This document shows, one piece after another, positions 45,981 through 56,944 of a stretch of 64,000 nt of DNA. Below the pieces are notes generated by a model. That model made no database searches and had not been told where the DNA came from. It saw only the letters and a program-made list of their open reading frames with translations. The position numbers and the translations under genes are program-made. The stretch's first letter is position 1. Every line of letters starts with the position of its first letter. Origin of the DNA: Taxillus chinensis (Eukaryota > Streptophyta > Magnoliopsida > Santalales > Loranthaceae); the NCBI GenBank assembly GCA_023512835.1, contig CM042086.1:4689799-4753798 (forward strand), given 5' to 3'.

Positions 45981-47780
45981 ATGTCATCCTCTGCGATTAA
46001 AAAAACACTCTCCACCCTGGCCTTCCTCTTTTCCATCCTTGGCCTTCCATTTGCCGCACCTTCCAGTTCCAATGCAACTCATCAAAGACGAAGTGTGTTT
46101 AAGTTGTGTAAATAACCTATTGAAGTTGGGATTGGTCCCATCAAATTGTTCTTTGAAATTGCAAGGACCTTGAGTGATGTTAAGTTTCCTATTTCACGAG
46201 GAATGAAGCCTGAGAGCGCATTATCAAAGAGGTAGAGTGTGGTTAAATTGTACAAGTAACATATAAAAGTTGGAATTGGCCCTACGAGATTGTTATGAGA
46301 CAATTTAAGATCAATGAGTGATGTTAGGTTTTTCATTTCACGAGGAATAGAGTCAGAGAGTTTATTTTTAAAGAGATAGAGTATGGTCAATTTGCCCAAA
46401 TAATCTATAGAAGTTAGGATTGGGCCTGTAAGATCGTTACTAGACAAATCAAGAAAATCAAGTGATGTAAAATTTCCTAATTCATGAGGAATGGAGCCAG
46501 AGAAATGATTTCCACTAAGGTATAGGGCGGTTAACTTGACCAAATCCCATATTGAAGTTGGGATGGAGCCGCTGAGATTATTATATGACAATGAATTTAA
46601 GTTGTTCTCTGATTTCGGGACAGCAAAGCTTTTGGAAGCTGACCCATCAAGTTGGACTTCAATTGTAGGCACATACGGGTATGGAGCGCCAGGTTTTTTT
46701 TTTTTTTTTTTTTGGTTCTCCATAGGAGATGATAAAAATTGGGAGACAATGATTGCTAATAAATACAGGTCAAACCACATGTGCGAGCTGTTCATAATAA
46801 ATTGTTTAAAAAAACTATCAAAGAATATTGCTTGATTATTTAATTTTTGATAAAAACACGTACAATTACAAAATTGGTCAACGACTGAACCCGATCGTGG
46901 TACGATTGTCCGGGACCCGGGGAGATAATGTCACTGAGGTTCTAAAAAAACAATAATAAAAAAAATAGCAAGAAGAAGAAAAAAATAGTCAATGAGTGAC
47001 CCGATTGTCGTACAGCAACACTGTGCACTGCTTCTGCTCAGTCTTAAAACCGATGTGAAGTGTGCAATTGATCAAATGAAAACAACATGGTGACAGTTCT
47101 TGAAGTAAACTCATCAACTTGTTGAAGTAGCGGGGTGTTGTAGCTACTAGTGATTTTTGTTATTTTAACAGACTTTGTTTCAATTGAGCATCTATTGCTT
47201 ATACGATACCTTTTTAGAGCTTTGTTTCCTTTTAATGTTTATCTAGTGGATGCGGATGTGGAAGTGATCGAATTGTCTCTTTCGCAGAGACAATTGTCTC
47301 TAATGTTTATAACATCCACTGTGTTATAATATAATCTTTGCACTTGTCCTTGCTCATTTAATTTTACCGACCCAACCTCTCGGTTATTCTGATTTTTTGT
47401 GTCTTATGGGTGTAATAAAATTGTCTTTGCAGAGCTTGCGTACACAATGAAGGCTAATGAGAAGTGTGACGTTTATAGCTTTGGAGTAGTGTCAGTGGAA
47501 GTGCTTATGGGAAAGCACCCCGGAGATCTCATTTCATTATTATTTTCATCATCATCAACATCAACAACACCATCTCTTAATGAAATGTCATTGAATGATG
47601 TTGTGGACAGACGCTTGTCTTTTCTAACCAGTCCTATTTCAACAGAACTTTTCTATCTTTTCAAGAAATCATTTTCATGCTTGCATACCAGTCCCATGTC
47701 CGACCTACCATGAAAGAGGTTTCTCATCTATTATCAATTTGAAAGCCCCTCTTGAATGAGTCATTTTTCAAAGTAACATT
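45981..47780 (+). pseudogene. LRR receptor-like kinase copy 3, rearranged with an inverted LRR block
   Basis: From ATG 45981 the signal peptide is intact ([19 protein letters not shown]), then the frame ends at 46115 after 44 codons. About 46083-46608 is inverted: on the minus strand it reads seven LRRs (from [14 protein letters not shown] to [10 protein letters not shown]). After the second breakpoint (about 46608) the plus strand goes directly into the kinase activation segment ([15 protein letters not shown] to GTYGYGAPG). The rest of the LRRs, the membrane helix and the N-lobe are missing. The donor at 46692/46693 is weakened (CCAG/GTTTTT). Exon 2 starts at 47433 and has a 1-base deletion near 47695 (cccatg for ccccatg) that ends the frame at 47713. 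It can make no receptor but keeps a promoter like that of gene 2. Confidence 0.92.
46083..46608 (-). other. Inverted LRR coding segment inside copy 3
   Basis: Minus-strand reading gives about seven LRRs without a stop. 46558-46590 is the exact reverse complement of gene 1 positions 2757-2789 (33 bases), and the left end corresponds to gene 4 near 58130-58175. The left junction is at about 46082 (after gcaactcat), the right one at about 46608 (before the DFG codons). Confidence 0.9.
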
Positions 47781-50565
47781 GGATAAATGTCTGGAATAAA
47801 AAATGTGATATGGTATCCTCCCTTGGTCCCTTGCAAATTTTCTGGTTTTTTATTTCCTTTTTCTGTTTTAATTTTGCCGTGTAATCTCTTTTCTTTTCTG
47901 TTGCTTATGCTTTTCGGCTGCTTGGTAATGTTATTGAGTTCTTGGACATCCTGTGGGTCTTTCTTAGTCCTTGCTGCGGCTGATTACTTCATATATTACT
48001 TTCTTTTTGCCTTTAATATCTGTTTTTTTCGTTTCCAGTAATTATTCTGTTGCTTGCCAATGTTTTATCCGAGTTATTGGACTACTTGTTATAGTTAATG
48101 AATAATTCCCGTGCATGACTTTGCAGTTAAAACATACAGGAACCTGATTATCATAACACTATATTCTATGCTGACAATATGCCCAACAAATGTGGGAACG
48201 CAAAATGCACGGCCATGTCAATTGCATGATCAGCCTTAGTTTTGTATTTAAGTGGCCAATTTCATTGCAGGATCAAAGTAGAAAACCACATATGTATGAT
48301 GTGACATAATGAGCACCAAATGTAATATCGTAATTATACATGAAGCAGCAACATTGTGAGCCATTCCTTCCGTATTTACAGCCATGGTGGGTCACGAAAT
48401 TATACTATTTTAATTGGTGACGTTCAGCGCAGAAGCAGGATAATATAATTTTTGTTGGGAATGAAAATTTATTAGAGTAGACAAAGGGGAAAAAAAAAAA
48501 CGGATGTCTGTCCAAGTAGGATCATCTCTTTCCCTTTGCTCCTCCTTAATTTGCCTCACTATACAAAGACATTTATTCCAACAATCAAGACGAAGTATAT
48601 ATTTATATAATAAAAATATAGCGAAACATAGATAAATATACATTGAATATTATGCATAGATAAATTAATTTTGTATCCAATACAGCAGCCAATGTTTGAA
48701 TTCCAAACTAGTACCCACGTGTGTTTAATACAAATAATTACTGCATTGCACCAAATAATAAACCTTAACTTCAATCCATACGTCTTCTATATATGATCCT
48801 AAACACGTCTACTACTGATTCTGCCTGCTTTTGTTGAGAAGATAAAGGCTCCCATACCTGCACAAGCATTAATTATTTCATCACAGTAATGTCTAGTTTG
48901 TATAGCAAAACTAAAAAACCAAAGAATTCATAATCCTAATAGAATGAAAATTTTAGTCCAAAATTATCTGACAGTGTATTTGTCGATCAATAATCACACT
49001 TAATTTTTTTTTATTTTGGAATACACACACACCCACATCCAAACCCTTTGAGCAAATGGAAGCATAGGCTTTTTCGGTAAAAAAACAGTTCAGGAATTTC
49101 AGTTCAAAATTAAATTTCAGAGTTCAAGTGTAATGTTTATATAGCCATTATTGTACTAGTATATAATCAATCATGGGAACAATTTGAACAAAAAACACCC
49201 GATTCTTTGCACAAGTGGAACACTGCACATTCAATCCTTTGAATAAATAGAAATTGGATCTCTCTCTCTCCAAGTCAAGTAAGAATATACATGTACTCTC
49301 AATAGCTTCTAGTCAATATCACTATTATCTGAAATACCTTTTGAACAACTATAATTACAGATCAAAAATCATTTATCCCATTATGAAACAAACCAGAAGA
49401 TCAAGAGCATGCTCAATCCATTCCAAAACATGTGCATATTTATGATAGCTGAGTTTGTGTCTACGTTTTCGTGCAAGCCATTCTTCTCATGAGTTGGCGA
49501 AATAGTAAGGATAGTGGAATATGATTATTTATTTTTTCTTTTGAATCCAGATATGTTTAAAATTATCCCAAATATAAAAACCAATTAGATTATGAATATA
49601 CTTATACTGAATCTGAAGATAGTTTGTTGGTTGCAAGCTCAAAGAAATTTATTTTGGGACAGAAAGTGAACGCATTTGAGCCCAAATTTCTGCATATATG
49701 CCAAAATAAGTCAATAATATCATAATCTGATAAATCAGCCGATATCAACTTAATAATGGGGTGACCTAAAACGTCACCAACTTTCCCTTTAACCAATGGT
49801 CCAACCAAAGATATAATTGGAACTGTGGTATCAAACGTCTTAATAATATTATTTATTAGAAATGAATTTTCTATCATTTGACTTCGTGCCAACGAAAGAT
49901 TAAATCATATATTTGCACTTAAAAGATAACCTAGAAAGTAAAGGAAATGCTTGGATAATGTTTTTATCCTTTTTGACTGATAAAACACATAAAAACGACA
50001 TTTAAAAAAGAGAGTTATTTTACTTTGGCCACATGCCTTTGTATGATATGCGAGAAAGCCCATAATTTCAAGCAGTAATATAAACGCCTTATGATTCAAT
50101 TCCACAATGTTATACTGGTCCTGGTTTTCATCCCAATACATAAAATGGCTCTTTTTCAACTATCATATACAAGTGAGTCAGCGCATTTACATTTGTTTGG
50201 CTGGTGAAATATGCTTATAGTGAAATGATTCCTGGCAGTTCCCATGGTGCTTCACCTATGGGGACTCTATAGAGTACTCATTGAGAGAGCTAGGACTACA
50301 TTCGTTTTCCAACAAGTTTGGACCACTTTAAGCACTACTTCTTGATAGATTTTCCCCAAATAGGGGTTGATCATTGATAGTTGCAATGGTGGGATTGCTA
50401 ATGATGAATACGTATTTTAAATATGATGAAGCCAAGGAGATTGCTAATGAATTCGTTATAAGCAGCACGTGCATCATTGGGAACTGTTTTAGCCTATCTA
50501 TGTCATAAATCATCAACATTCTCAAATGAAATTCTCAAAAGAGGGACAGTCTCGAATTGTTTAAC
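47781..50565. repeat. Downstream block of the RLK unit, copy 3
   Basis: Matches 7092-9800 in order. It has the empty site of the solo LTR found at 51840 (catggtgggtcacg, about 48383-48397), lacks the long AC array, and includes decayed minus-strand exon pieces: the last exon near 48500-48560 has a stop, the 53-bp exon is at about 48862-48914, and HKYAHVLEWIEHALDL lies near 49410-49455. 49620-50530 includes the part shared with 9480-9800. No functional gene is seen. Confidence 0.65.
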
Positions 50566-51254
50566 AGACTAGTAGCGGGGTGTTGTAGCTACTAGTGATT
50601 TTTGTTATTTTAACAGACTTTGTTTCAATTGAGCATCTATTGCTTATACGATACCTTTTTAGAGCTTTGTTTCCTTTTAATGTTTATCTAGTGGATGCGG
50701 ATGTGGAAGTGATCGAATTGTCTCTTTCACAGAGACAATTGTCTCTAATGTTTATAACATCCACTGTGTTATAATATAATCTTTGCACTTGTCCTTGCTC
50801 ATTTAATTTGACCGACCCAACCTCTCGGTTATTCTGATTTTTTGTGTCTTATGGGTGTAATAAAATTGTCTTTGCAGAGCTTGCGTCCACAATGAAGGCA
50901 AATGAGAAGTGTGACATTTATAGCTTTGGAGTAGTGTCAGTGGAAGTGCTTATGGGAAAGCACCCCGGAGATATCATTTCATTATTATTTTCATCATCAT
51001 CAACATCAATAACACCATCTCTTAATGAAATGTCATTGAACGATGTTGTGGACAAACGCTTGTCTTCTCCGACCAGTCGTATTGCAACAGAACTTTTTTT
51101 TCTTTTCACGATAGCATTTTCATGCTTGCGTACCAGTCCTCATGTCCGACCTACCATGAAAGAGGTTTCTCATCTATTATCAACTGAAAAGCCCCTCTTG
51201 AATGAGTCATTTTCCAAAATAACATTGGATAAATGTCTGGAATCAAAAATGTGA
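50566..51254 (+). pseudogene. Orphan second exon of an LRR-RLK
   Basis: 50566-50877 repeats the 3' half of the copy 3 intron (from tagtagcggggtgttg, also at about 47126), followed by an exon from 50878 after TTTGCAG to the stop at 51252-51254. The exon is open and full-length ([20 protein letters not shown] to LDKCLESKM), with the long tail as in gene 1. No first exon precedes it; the tandem duplication joined it to the end of the previous block. It could only be expressed by splicing from upstream. Confidence 0.88.
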
Positions 51255-51834
51255 TGAGGTACCCTCCCTTGGTCCCTTGCAAATTTTCTGGTCTTTTATT
51301 TCCTTTTTCTGTTTTCATTTTGACCTGTAATTTCTTTCTTTTCTGTTGCTTATGCTTTTCAGCTGCTCGATAATGTTATTGAGTTCTTGGACATCCTTTG
51401 GGTCTTTATTAGTCCTTCGTGCGGCTGATTACGTCATATCTTATTTTTCTTTTTGCCTTTAAGATCTGTTTTTCTTCTCTTCATTAATTATTCTGTTGCT
51501 AGGCAATGTTTTATCCGAGTTCTTGGACTACTTGTAATAGTTGATGAATAATTCCCGTGCAGGACTTTGCAGTTAAAACATATAGGAACCTGATTATCAC
51601 ATAACACTAAATTCTATGTTGATAATATGCTCAACAAATGTGGAACGCAAAAATGCACGACCATGTCAATTGCATGATCAGCCTTCATTTTGTATTGATA
51701 AGTGGCCAATTTCATTGCAGGATCAAAGTAGAAAACCACATATGTATGATGTGACATAATGAGCACCTAACGTAATATCGTAATTATACATGAAGCAGCA
51801 ACATTGTGTGGTATGGTTTCCTATTTACAGCCAT
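51255..51834. repeat. 3' flank of the orphan exon
   Basis: Copy of the RLK 3' untranslated region and flank (compare 7092-7610 and 61614-62210). No gene. Confidence 0.7.
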
Positions 51835-51839
51835 GGTGG

Positions 51840-52273
51840 TGTTGGGAGGAAATACGGAAATAGGAGGAAATAAAAAAATGGCACACCGAGAATTTTACGT
51901 GGTTCGGGAAATTCCCTACGTCCACGGAGCTACTGCAGTATTTTTACTATGGGAAGAAAAATATACTGTATTTATAAACACTCGATTCCAATACCCAAGT
52001 ACCCGAGAAATTATCAAATTGATAATTTTTTCTCTCTCTCTTTTTCTCCTCTCTCTATTTCTTTGCTCTCTCTTTTTCTCTCTCTCCCGTCTTTGGGGCT
52101 TGCTGCTGGGATGGATAATACGTTCTGCAGGCATGCCTATTTATAGGCTTTTTTTTTCAGCTCACCTTTGTTGACAAATTCTGCCAGCCATCCATTTGAA
52201 GCCAGCCGTTGCTGAAAAAGGCCACCTGCCAGCCGTCCATGTGAATTGCATGGCTTTGCCGTTTTCTTTGACA
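51840..52273 (-). mobile_element. Copia solo LTR
   Basis: 434 bp, on the plus strand starting tgttgggagg and ending tttgaca, homologous in reverse to the LTRs of 29030-43105. It is flanked by the target duplication GGTGG (51835-51839 and 52274-52278). The sister blocks at about 7602-7612 and 48383-48397 have the uninterrupted site. Confidence 0.95.
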
Positions 52274-52391
52274 GGTGGTTCACGAAATTATACTATTTTA
52301 ATTGTTGAAGTTCAGCACAGAAGCAGGATAATATAATTTTTGTTGGGAATGAAAATTTATTAAAATACACATAAGGAAAAAAACAGTTACA

Positions 52392-53551
52392 TCATATCGT
52401 CTCTATACGGATGTCTGTCCAAGCAGGATCATCTCTTTCCCTCTTCTCCTCCTTTGCCTGCTCCTCCTTTGCCTCACTATACAAAAGACATTTATTCCAA
52501 CAATCAAGACGTAGTCAATGAAAATACACAGATTTTCAGAAAATGAAAATTTTGTCATCAGTGCAACAAAACGATCCACGATCCCTGCAAAAGTGCTGAT
52601 CTTGAGTACACTTTGTTTATATTTATATAATAAAAATTAGCAAAACGTAGATAAATATACATTGAATATTATGCATAAGAAAAATGGAACGGGGAATAAG
52701 GGTTTTTCATTAAGTATGAAGGTTATAAAATACTGTGAATATTTTAGTTAGGCGAAACAAAATTAATTTTGTGCACATAGGTGCATATTTATATTGCATT
52801 GACGGATTGACCCTGCAACAAGAGGCCAACGAAAAATGAAAATTGTATCCACTACAGCAGCCAATGTTTGAATTGCAAACTAGTACCCACGTGTGTTTAA
52901 TACAAATAATTATTGCATTGCACCAGATAATAATTCTGCCTGCTTTCGTTGAGAAGTTAAAGGCTTCCATACCTGCACAAGCCTTAATTATTTCATCACA
53001 GTAATGTCTAGCTTGTATAGCAGATGTAAAATACCAAAGAATTGACAAATGTTTAATAGAATGAAAATTTAAGTTTGGAATACATATATATACACACACA
53101 CACACGCACCTAAATCCTTTGAACAAATCGAAGCATAGGCTTCTTCTTCATTAAAAAAATAGACTTCAGGAATTTGAGTCCAAAATTACATTTCAGAGTT
53201 CAAGTAAAGTGTCATGTATATGATCAATCATGGGAACAATTTGAACAAACGTACCAATTCTTTGCACTGTTGCACCAGTGGAGCACTGCGCATTCAATCT
53301 TTCGAACAAATAGAAATTGGATCTCTCTCTCTCTCCAAGTCAAGTAAGAATATACATGTACTCTCGGTAGCTTCTGGCCAATATCACTATTATCTGAAGT
53401 ACCTTTTGAACAACTATAATTACAGATCGAAAATCATTTTGCCCGTTATGAAACAAACCTCAAGATCAAGAGCAAGCCCAGTCCATTCCAAAACATATGC
53501 ATGTTGAGAAATCACCCAATCAAGAATAATTGGATTTGAAACTTATTCAAT
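52392..53551 (-). pseudogene. Unidentified multi-exon gene fragment, minus strand (orphan block)
   Basis: Exon-like pieces of the same unknown gene as at 7726-9064. The last exon 52392-52476 is open (EAKEEQAKEEKRERDDPAW to RIETI, then stop). 52530-52584 reads IVDRFVALMTKFSFSENL after TTTTGCAG. A piece from 52973 reads AIQARHYCDEIIKACA before donor GTATGG. 53459-53551 is a 93-bp exon after GACAG reading NPIILDWVISQHAHVLEW, but its third codon is a stop. The last piece resembles, from memory, a segment of plant unc-13-like MUN-domain proteins; the others I cannot place. Confidence 0.42.
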
Positions 53552-53655
53552 CTGTCCACAAAAGAGAAGAAACAAGTGGTTAATTGTTGGACTTCTATAA
53601 TGCATTACGTGGATAAGTATTATATAGTCCATCAAAAGGAGTAAGAAGGTACGTT

Positions 53656-54410
53656 ATGTCACCCACGTACGACGCTGGTATGCCAGCAAAACGACCACCG
53701 CTCTTCGGTGGCGAACGGCCCCACCTCTGCATGGAGATGCAGAGAATCGGGGTCCCGTCGGGTAAGAACACCTTTCCTTTTTCTTCTCAAGGCTTGTTCT
53801 TATCCTGTAAATTGGTTCACGTCCGTGTGTTGAAGTTTGGGTCGGACCAGGATTCGCATGTTGTCAATGGTTTGGTCCGGTGTTATTCTGTGTCCAACAA
53901 CATGGGCGATGCCCTCCTAGTGTTCGAAGAAACTCCTATGAGGAATTTGAGGTTGAGGGTATGGACGGCGTTGGTTTGTGGGTATGCGCAGAACGATTGT
54001 TCAAACGAGGCACTGGTGATGTATGATCGGATGGTCGAGGAGGGGAGGGGTTTGAATTGAATGGTCCGACATTAGCTTCTGTTTTATCATGTTGCTGTCG
54101 ATCTGGGTTTTTGGAGCTCGTGGAACGCTCAGAGAAGAGCATTGGAGTGGGACTTATCCATGGCACTTCGTTAGTGCATACGCATACAAAGAACGGGGCA
54201 ATTTGGAATGCTCAGAGGGTGTTCGTTGAATGCCTCCAAGAAATGTAGCAACTCTGGATGCGATGATGCCACGTAAAAGAAGTTTTCTACCTCTTTCGGA
54301 AGCTAGAGAGGGAACAGATTATGCGGAACGATGTCACATTTGTGGGTGTTCTGTCTGCCTGCAGCTATGCTGCCTTGGTCGATGCTGGTCGATGCCTGGT
54401 TTTCATCCGA
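53656..54410 (+). pseudogene. PPR-type protein fragment
   Basis: 53656-54060 reads HVRVLKFGSDQDSHVVNGLV, then CYSVSNNMGDALLVFEE and WTALVCGYAQNDCSNEALVM, with the helix-turn-helix spacing of plant pentatricopeptide-repeat proteins (organellar RNA binding). After a frame change near 54055 it continues with GPTLASVLSCCCRSGFLELV and a further degenerate repeat to about 54250. No start context or full array. It is a captured or decayed fragment; the part up to 53827 is present again at 63828-64000. Confidence 0.72.
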
Positions 54411-55640
54411 ATTCATAAAATGGCGTTTTTTCAACTAATATATACAAGCGAGTGAGAGCAGTTACATTTGTTTGGCTGGTGAAATATGCTTATAGTGAAA
54501 TGATTCCTGGCAGTTCCCTTGATAGATTTAGAAGGTAATAACATAGGGATAGATGAAGAAATTTCTTTTACTTCAGAGGACAGAGTAGATATATTTGTAG
54601 TTAAGAGACTTTTGGAATAAGATGAGAATATTAAATTTATAAATTTGTTCTCTAATTGGTGTAGTGTCTTATAGTATTATAGACATTGGTTTTGGAATAA
54701 TTTGAAAAGAAATTTCCTTAAAGAGTTGGTTCTTCCACTTGATGGATGATCTCAACTAAATAATGTTTTGTAAGAGTGTGAAGGATATGGGAAGAGGTAG
54801 AAGAATATGTTTCTTCCTGCTCTTTTGAAGATGTTAGAAGAGTGGTGTTTAAAGAAGAAGATGCCTTATCTTCCTTTTGCAGCGTAAGTGGAAGAAGATG
54901 AAGATTAGAAGGGAATGGAGTTGGAAGATGAATTGTCTTGTGAGAGTATGGAGTTGGAAGAATATCTTTCTTCACTATTTTATTTTTGGGAATTTGATAT
55001 TTCTTGAGGAGAGAGCTTCTTTTCTTTCACTTTAGAAGGTAATAACATAGGGATAGAAGAAGAAATTTCTTTTACTTCAGAAGACAGTGTAGGTATATTT
55101 GGGGAAGGACAAGAGCATATCTCATCTTCCTTTTGAAGTGTAGGAGAAGAGCTAGAAGTCGTCTTCTGCTATAGAAGATTCTTTTATTTTGCGATGGTGG
55201 GGCGTTAGAAGATATTAATTTCTTCGTTCATCACTTGGGAGAATGGTATGTTTTGGGACGTTGGGGAAAAAAGAATAGAAGAAGATGGTACTTCTTCCTT
55301 GTAGGGTGTAAAAGAGGGCCTAGAAGGTATGAAACTAGGATAATTATGTTTTGATATGGGACTATTGTTTTTGAAAGGATATCAGATAGAGTTATGAGAA
55401 AGCAAGCATATATTGGAAACCTGTCAAAGAAAAAAAGATGGGATGATGATAGTATGGGTAGGGACAAATGAGTAAAATTCATCGTGGATTTCTTGGAATT
55501 TATTTGAAAAGTGTTTGAAAAACCATCTTTGTTTAAAAAGATTATAGTGAGCATAAAGCTCATCTTGTAATTTTTCTATAATCATTTTAGAATCCATGGT
55601 GTTGGGGCTTTGTGATGAGGGCATAATAGAATGCGTATTT
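54411..55640 (-). other. Degenerate coding-like tract on the minus strand with a direct repeat
   Basis: 54411-54520 repeats part of the RLK downstream block (compare 9380-9490). Beyond it, the minus strand from 55590 opens with MDSKMIIEKLQDELYAHYN and QRWFFKHFSNKFQEIHDEF and then shifts frame; later parts (54718-54975) are rich in Ser, Thr and Lys. A segment of about 68 bp occurs at about 54531-54600 and again at about 55033-55101 (agaaggtaataacataggga). The first part is weakly reminiscent of leader proteins of retroelements or endogenous pararetroviruses; I cannot assign it. Confidence 0.35.
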
Positions 55641-56944
55641 TGAGGAGAGGTGAAGAAAGGATAATATATATTTTGTTCTTTTACAAAAATCTCGAACCAT
55701 TTGAAAAGGAGGATTTGGATATGTATGGAGTTGGGATGAGAATAAAACTTCCGTTTGAATTTCTAGGTGACTATTAAAAAAATGTTTAAAAACGGAAGTC
55801 TTTTTTTCGTATTACGGTCACAGTACAATTAGTCATGCAATTTTTTTATCTGTTTGAAAAGGCTTGATGAAGGCGATGAGGAAAAAGGGAAGGAAGGGAT
55901 AGGAAGTGGAGAGGAAAGCGTAGAATCCATAATAAAATAAAACGAAAAAAATTGTATATCTACGACTCTCTCTCTCTCTATATATATATATAATATAAAG
56001 AAAAGTTGTGCTCAAGAAATGCTTTCCTTTCTACTGTTTTTTGTTTTTTGTTTTTTTGTCTTTTCTTTTTCAAAAGGCCAAATTTTTAAATTTTATTAAA
56101 GAAGGAAAGGGAGAGAGAGGCATTTGGCTTATGTTTTGATAATGTAATTTGAAAATATAAGCAATTTAATATAATAATTATTTGCATCTCAAAAATATCT
56201 GGCCTTAAGCTAGTTCGACAAAACGCAACTCTACGTTCTTGCATCTCCGCCTCCATCAACACGCCTCATCCCTCGATTCCAACTTTCACTCCATTCCCTG
56301 TCTACGTTCTTGTATATAATGAACTGATTGATTCCGACGCCTCTCTCTCTGTCTAGTTTTTTTTTTTTTCCTTTTTTTCATGCTGTTGATTTAAAAAAAA
56401 AAGTATTACTTGAAATGAATTGAAGTGCCCTTTCCTATAGATAATTAAAATTACGCGCCCACATATGATATATTGATATGTTCTCCTCCTTTTCCATCCT
56501 CGATGATGACTGTTTGAGAGGTTTAATTGTGATTTGAAATTTAAATGATATATATATATAGTGTAATATTTAAATTTTTAGAAAATATTGAAAAGGCTAT
56601 GATATGCTTTGTCCGGATCTCCATTCATTTATAGGGAGAAATGTTGAATCCAAACTAAACTAGGCCATTCAGATCACCAGAAGACGAAGAAGAAGAAGAA
56701 GAAACCAAAATTATCAGTCAAGTCAACCGATTCCCGTCCAAACGGGGCACATGAACTCTGATTGTTTCCCATTTTTGTCATCACCCCTTCACCACCACAC
56801 ACACGACCAATCTCTTCTCCTCAACGTACAACTACCAAGCATTTTTGATCATTTAAATGAAATCGAGTGTCCTTCCCTAATTCCTATAAATAAATAAATA
56901 AATGAATCTACTATTCCCACATCATCAAATTTAAAAAACACACA
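55641..56944. promoter_or_regulatory. Upstream region of gene 4
   Basis: No gene. 56515-56710 is a copy of the RLK promoter repeat (gaggtttaattgtgatttg to the polypurine aagacgaagaagaag run also at about 21610). A TATA box, TATAAATA, is at 56885-56892, 53-60 bp before the start codon. Pyrimidine tracts at 55965-55980 and 56340-56380 are low-complexity. Confidence 0.55.
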
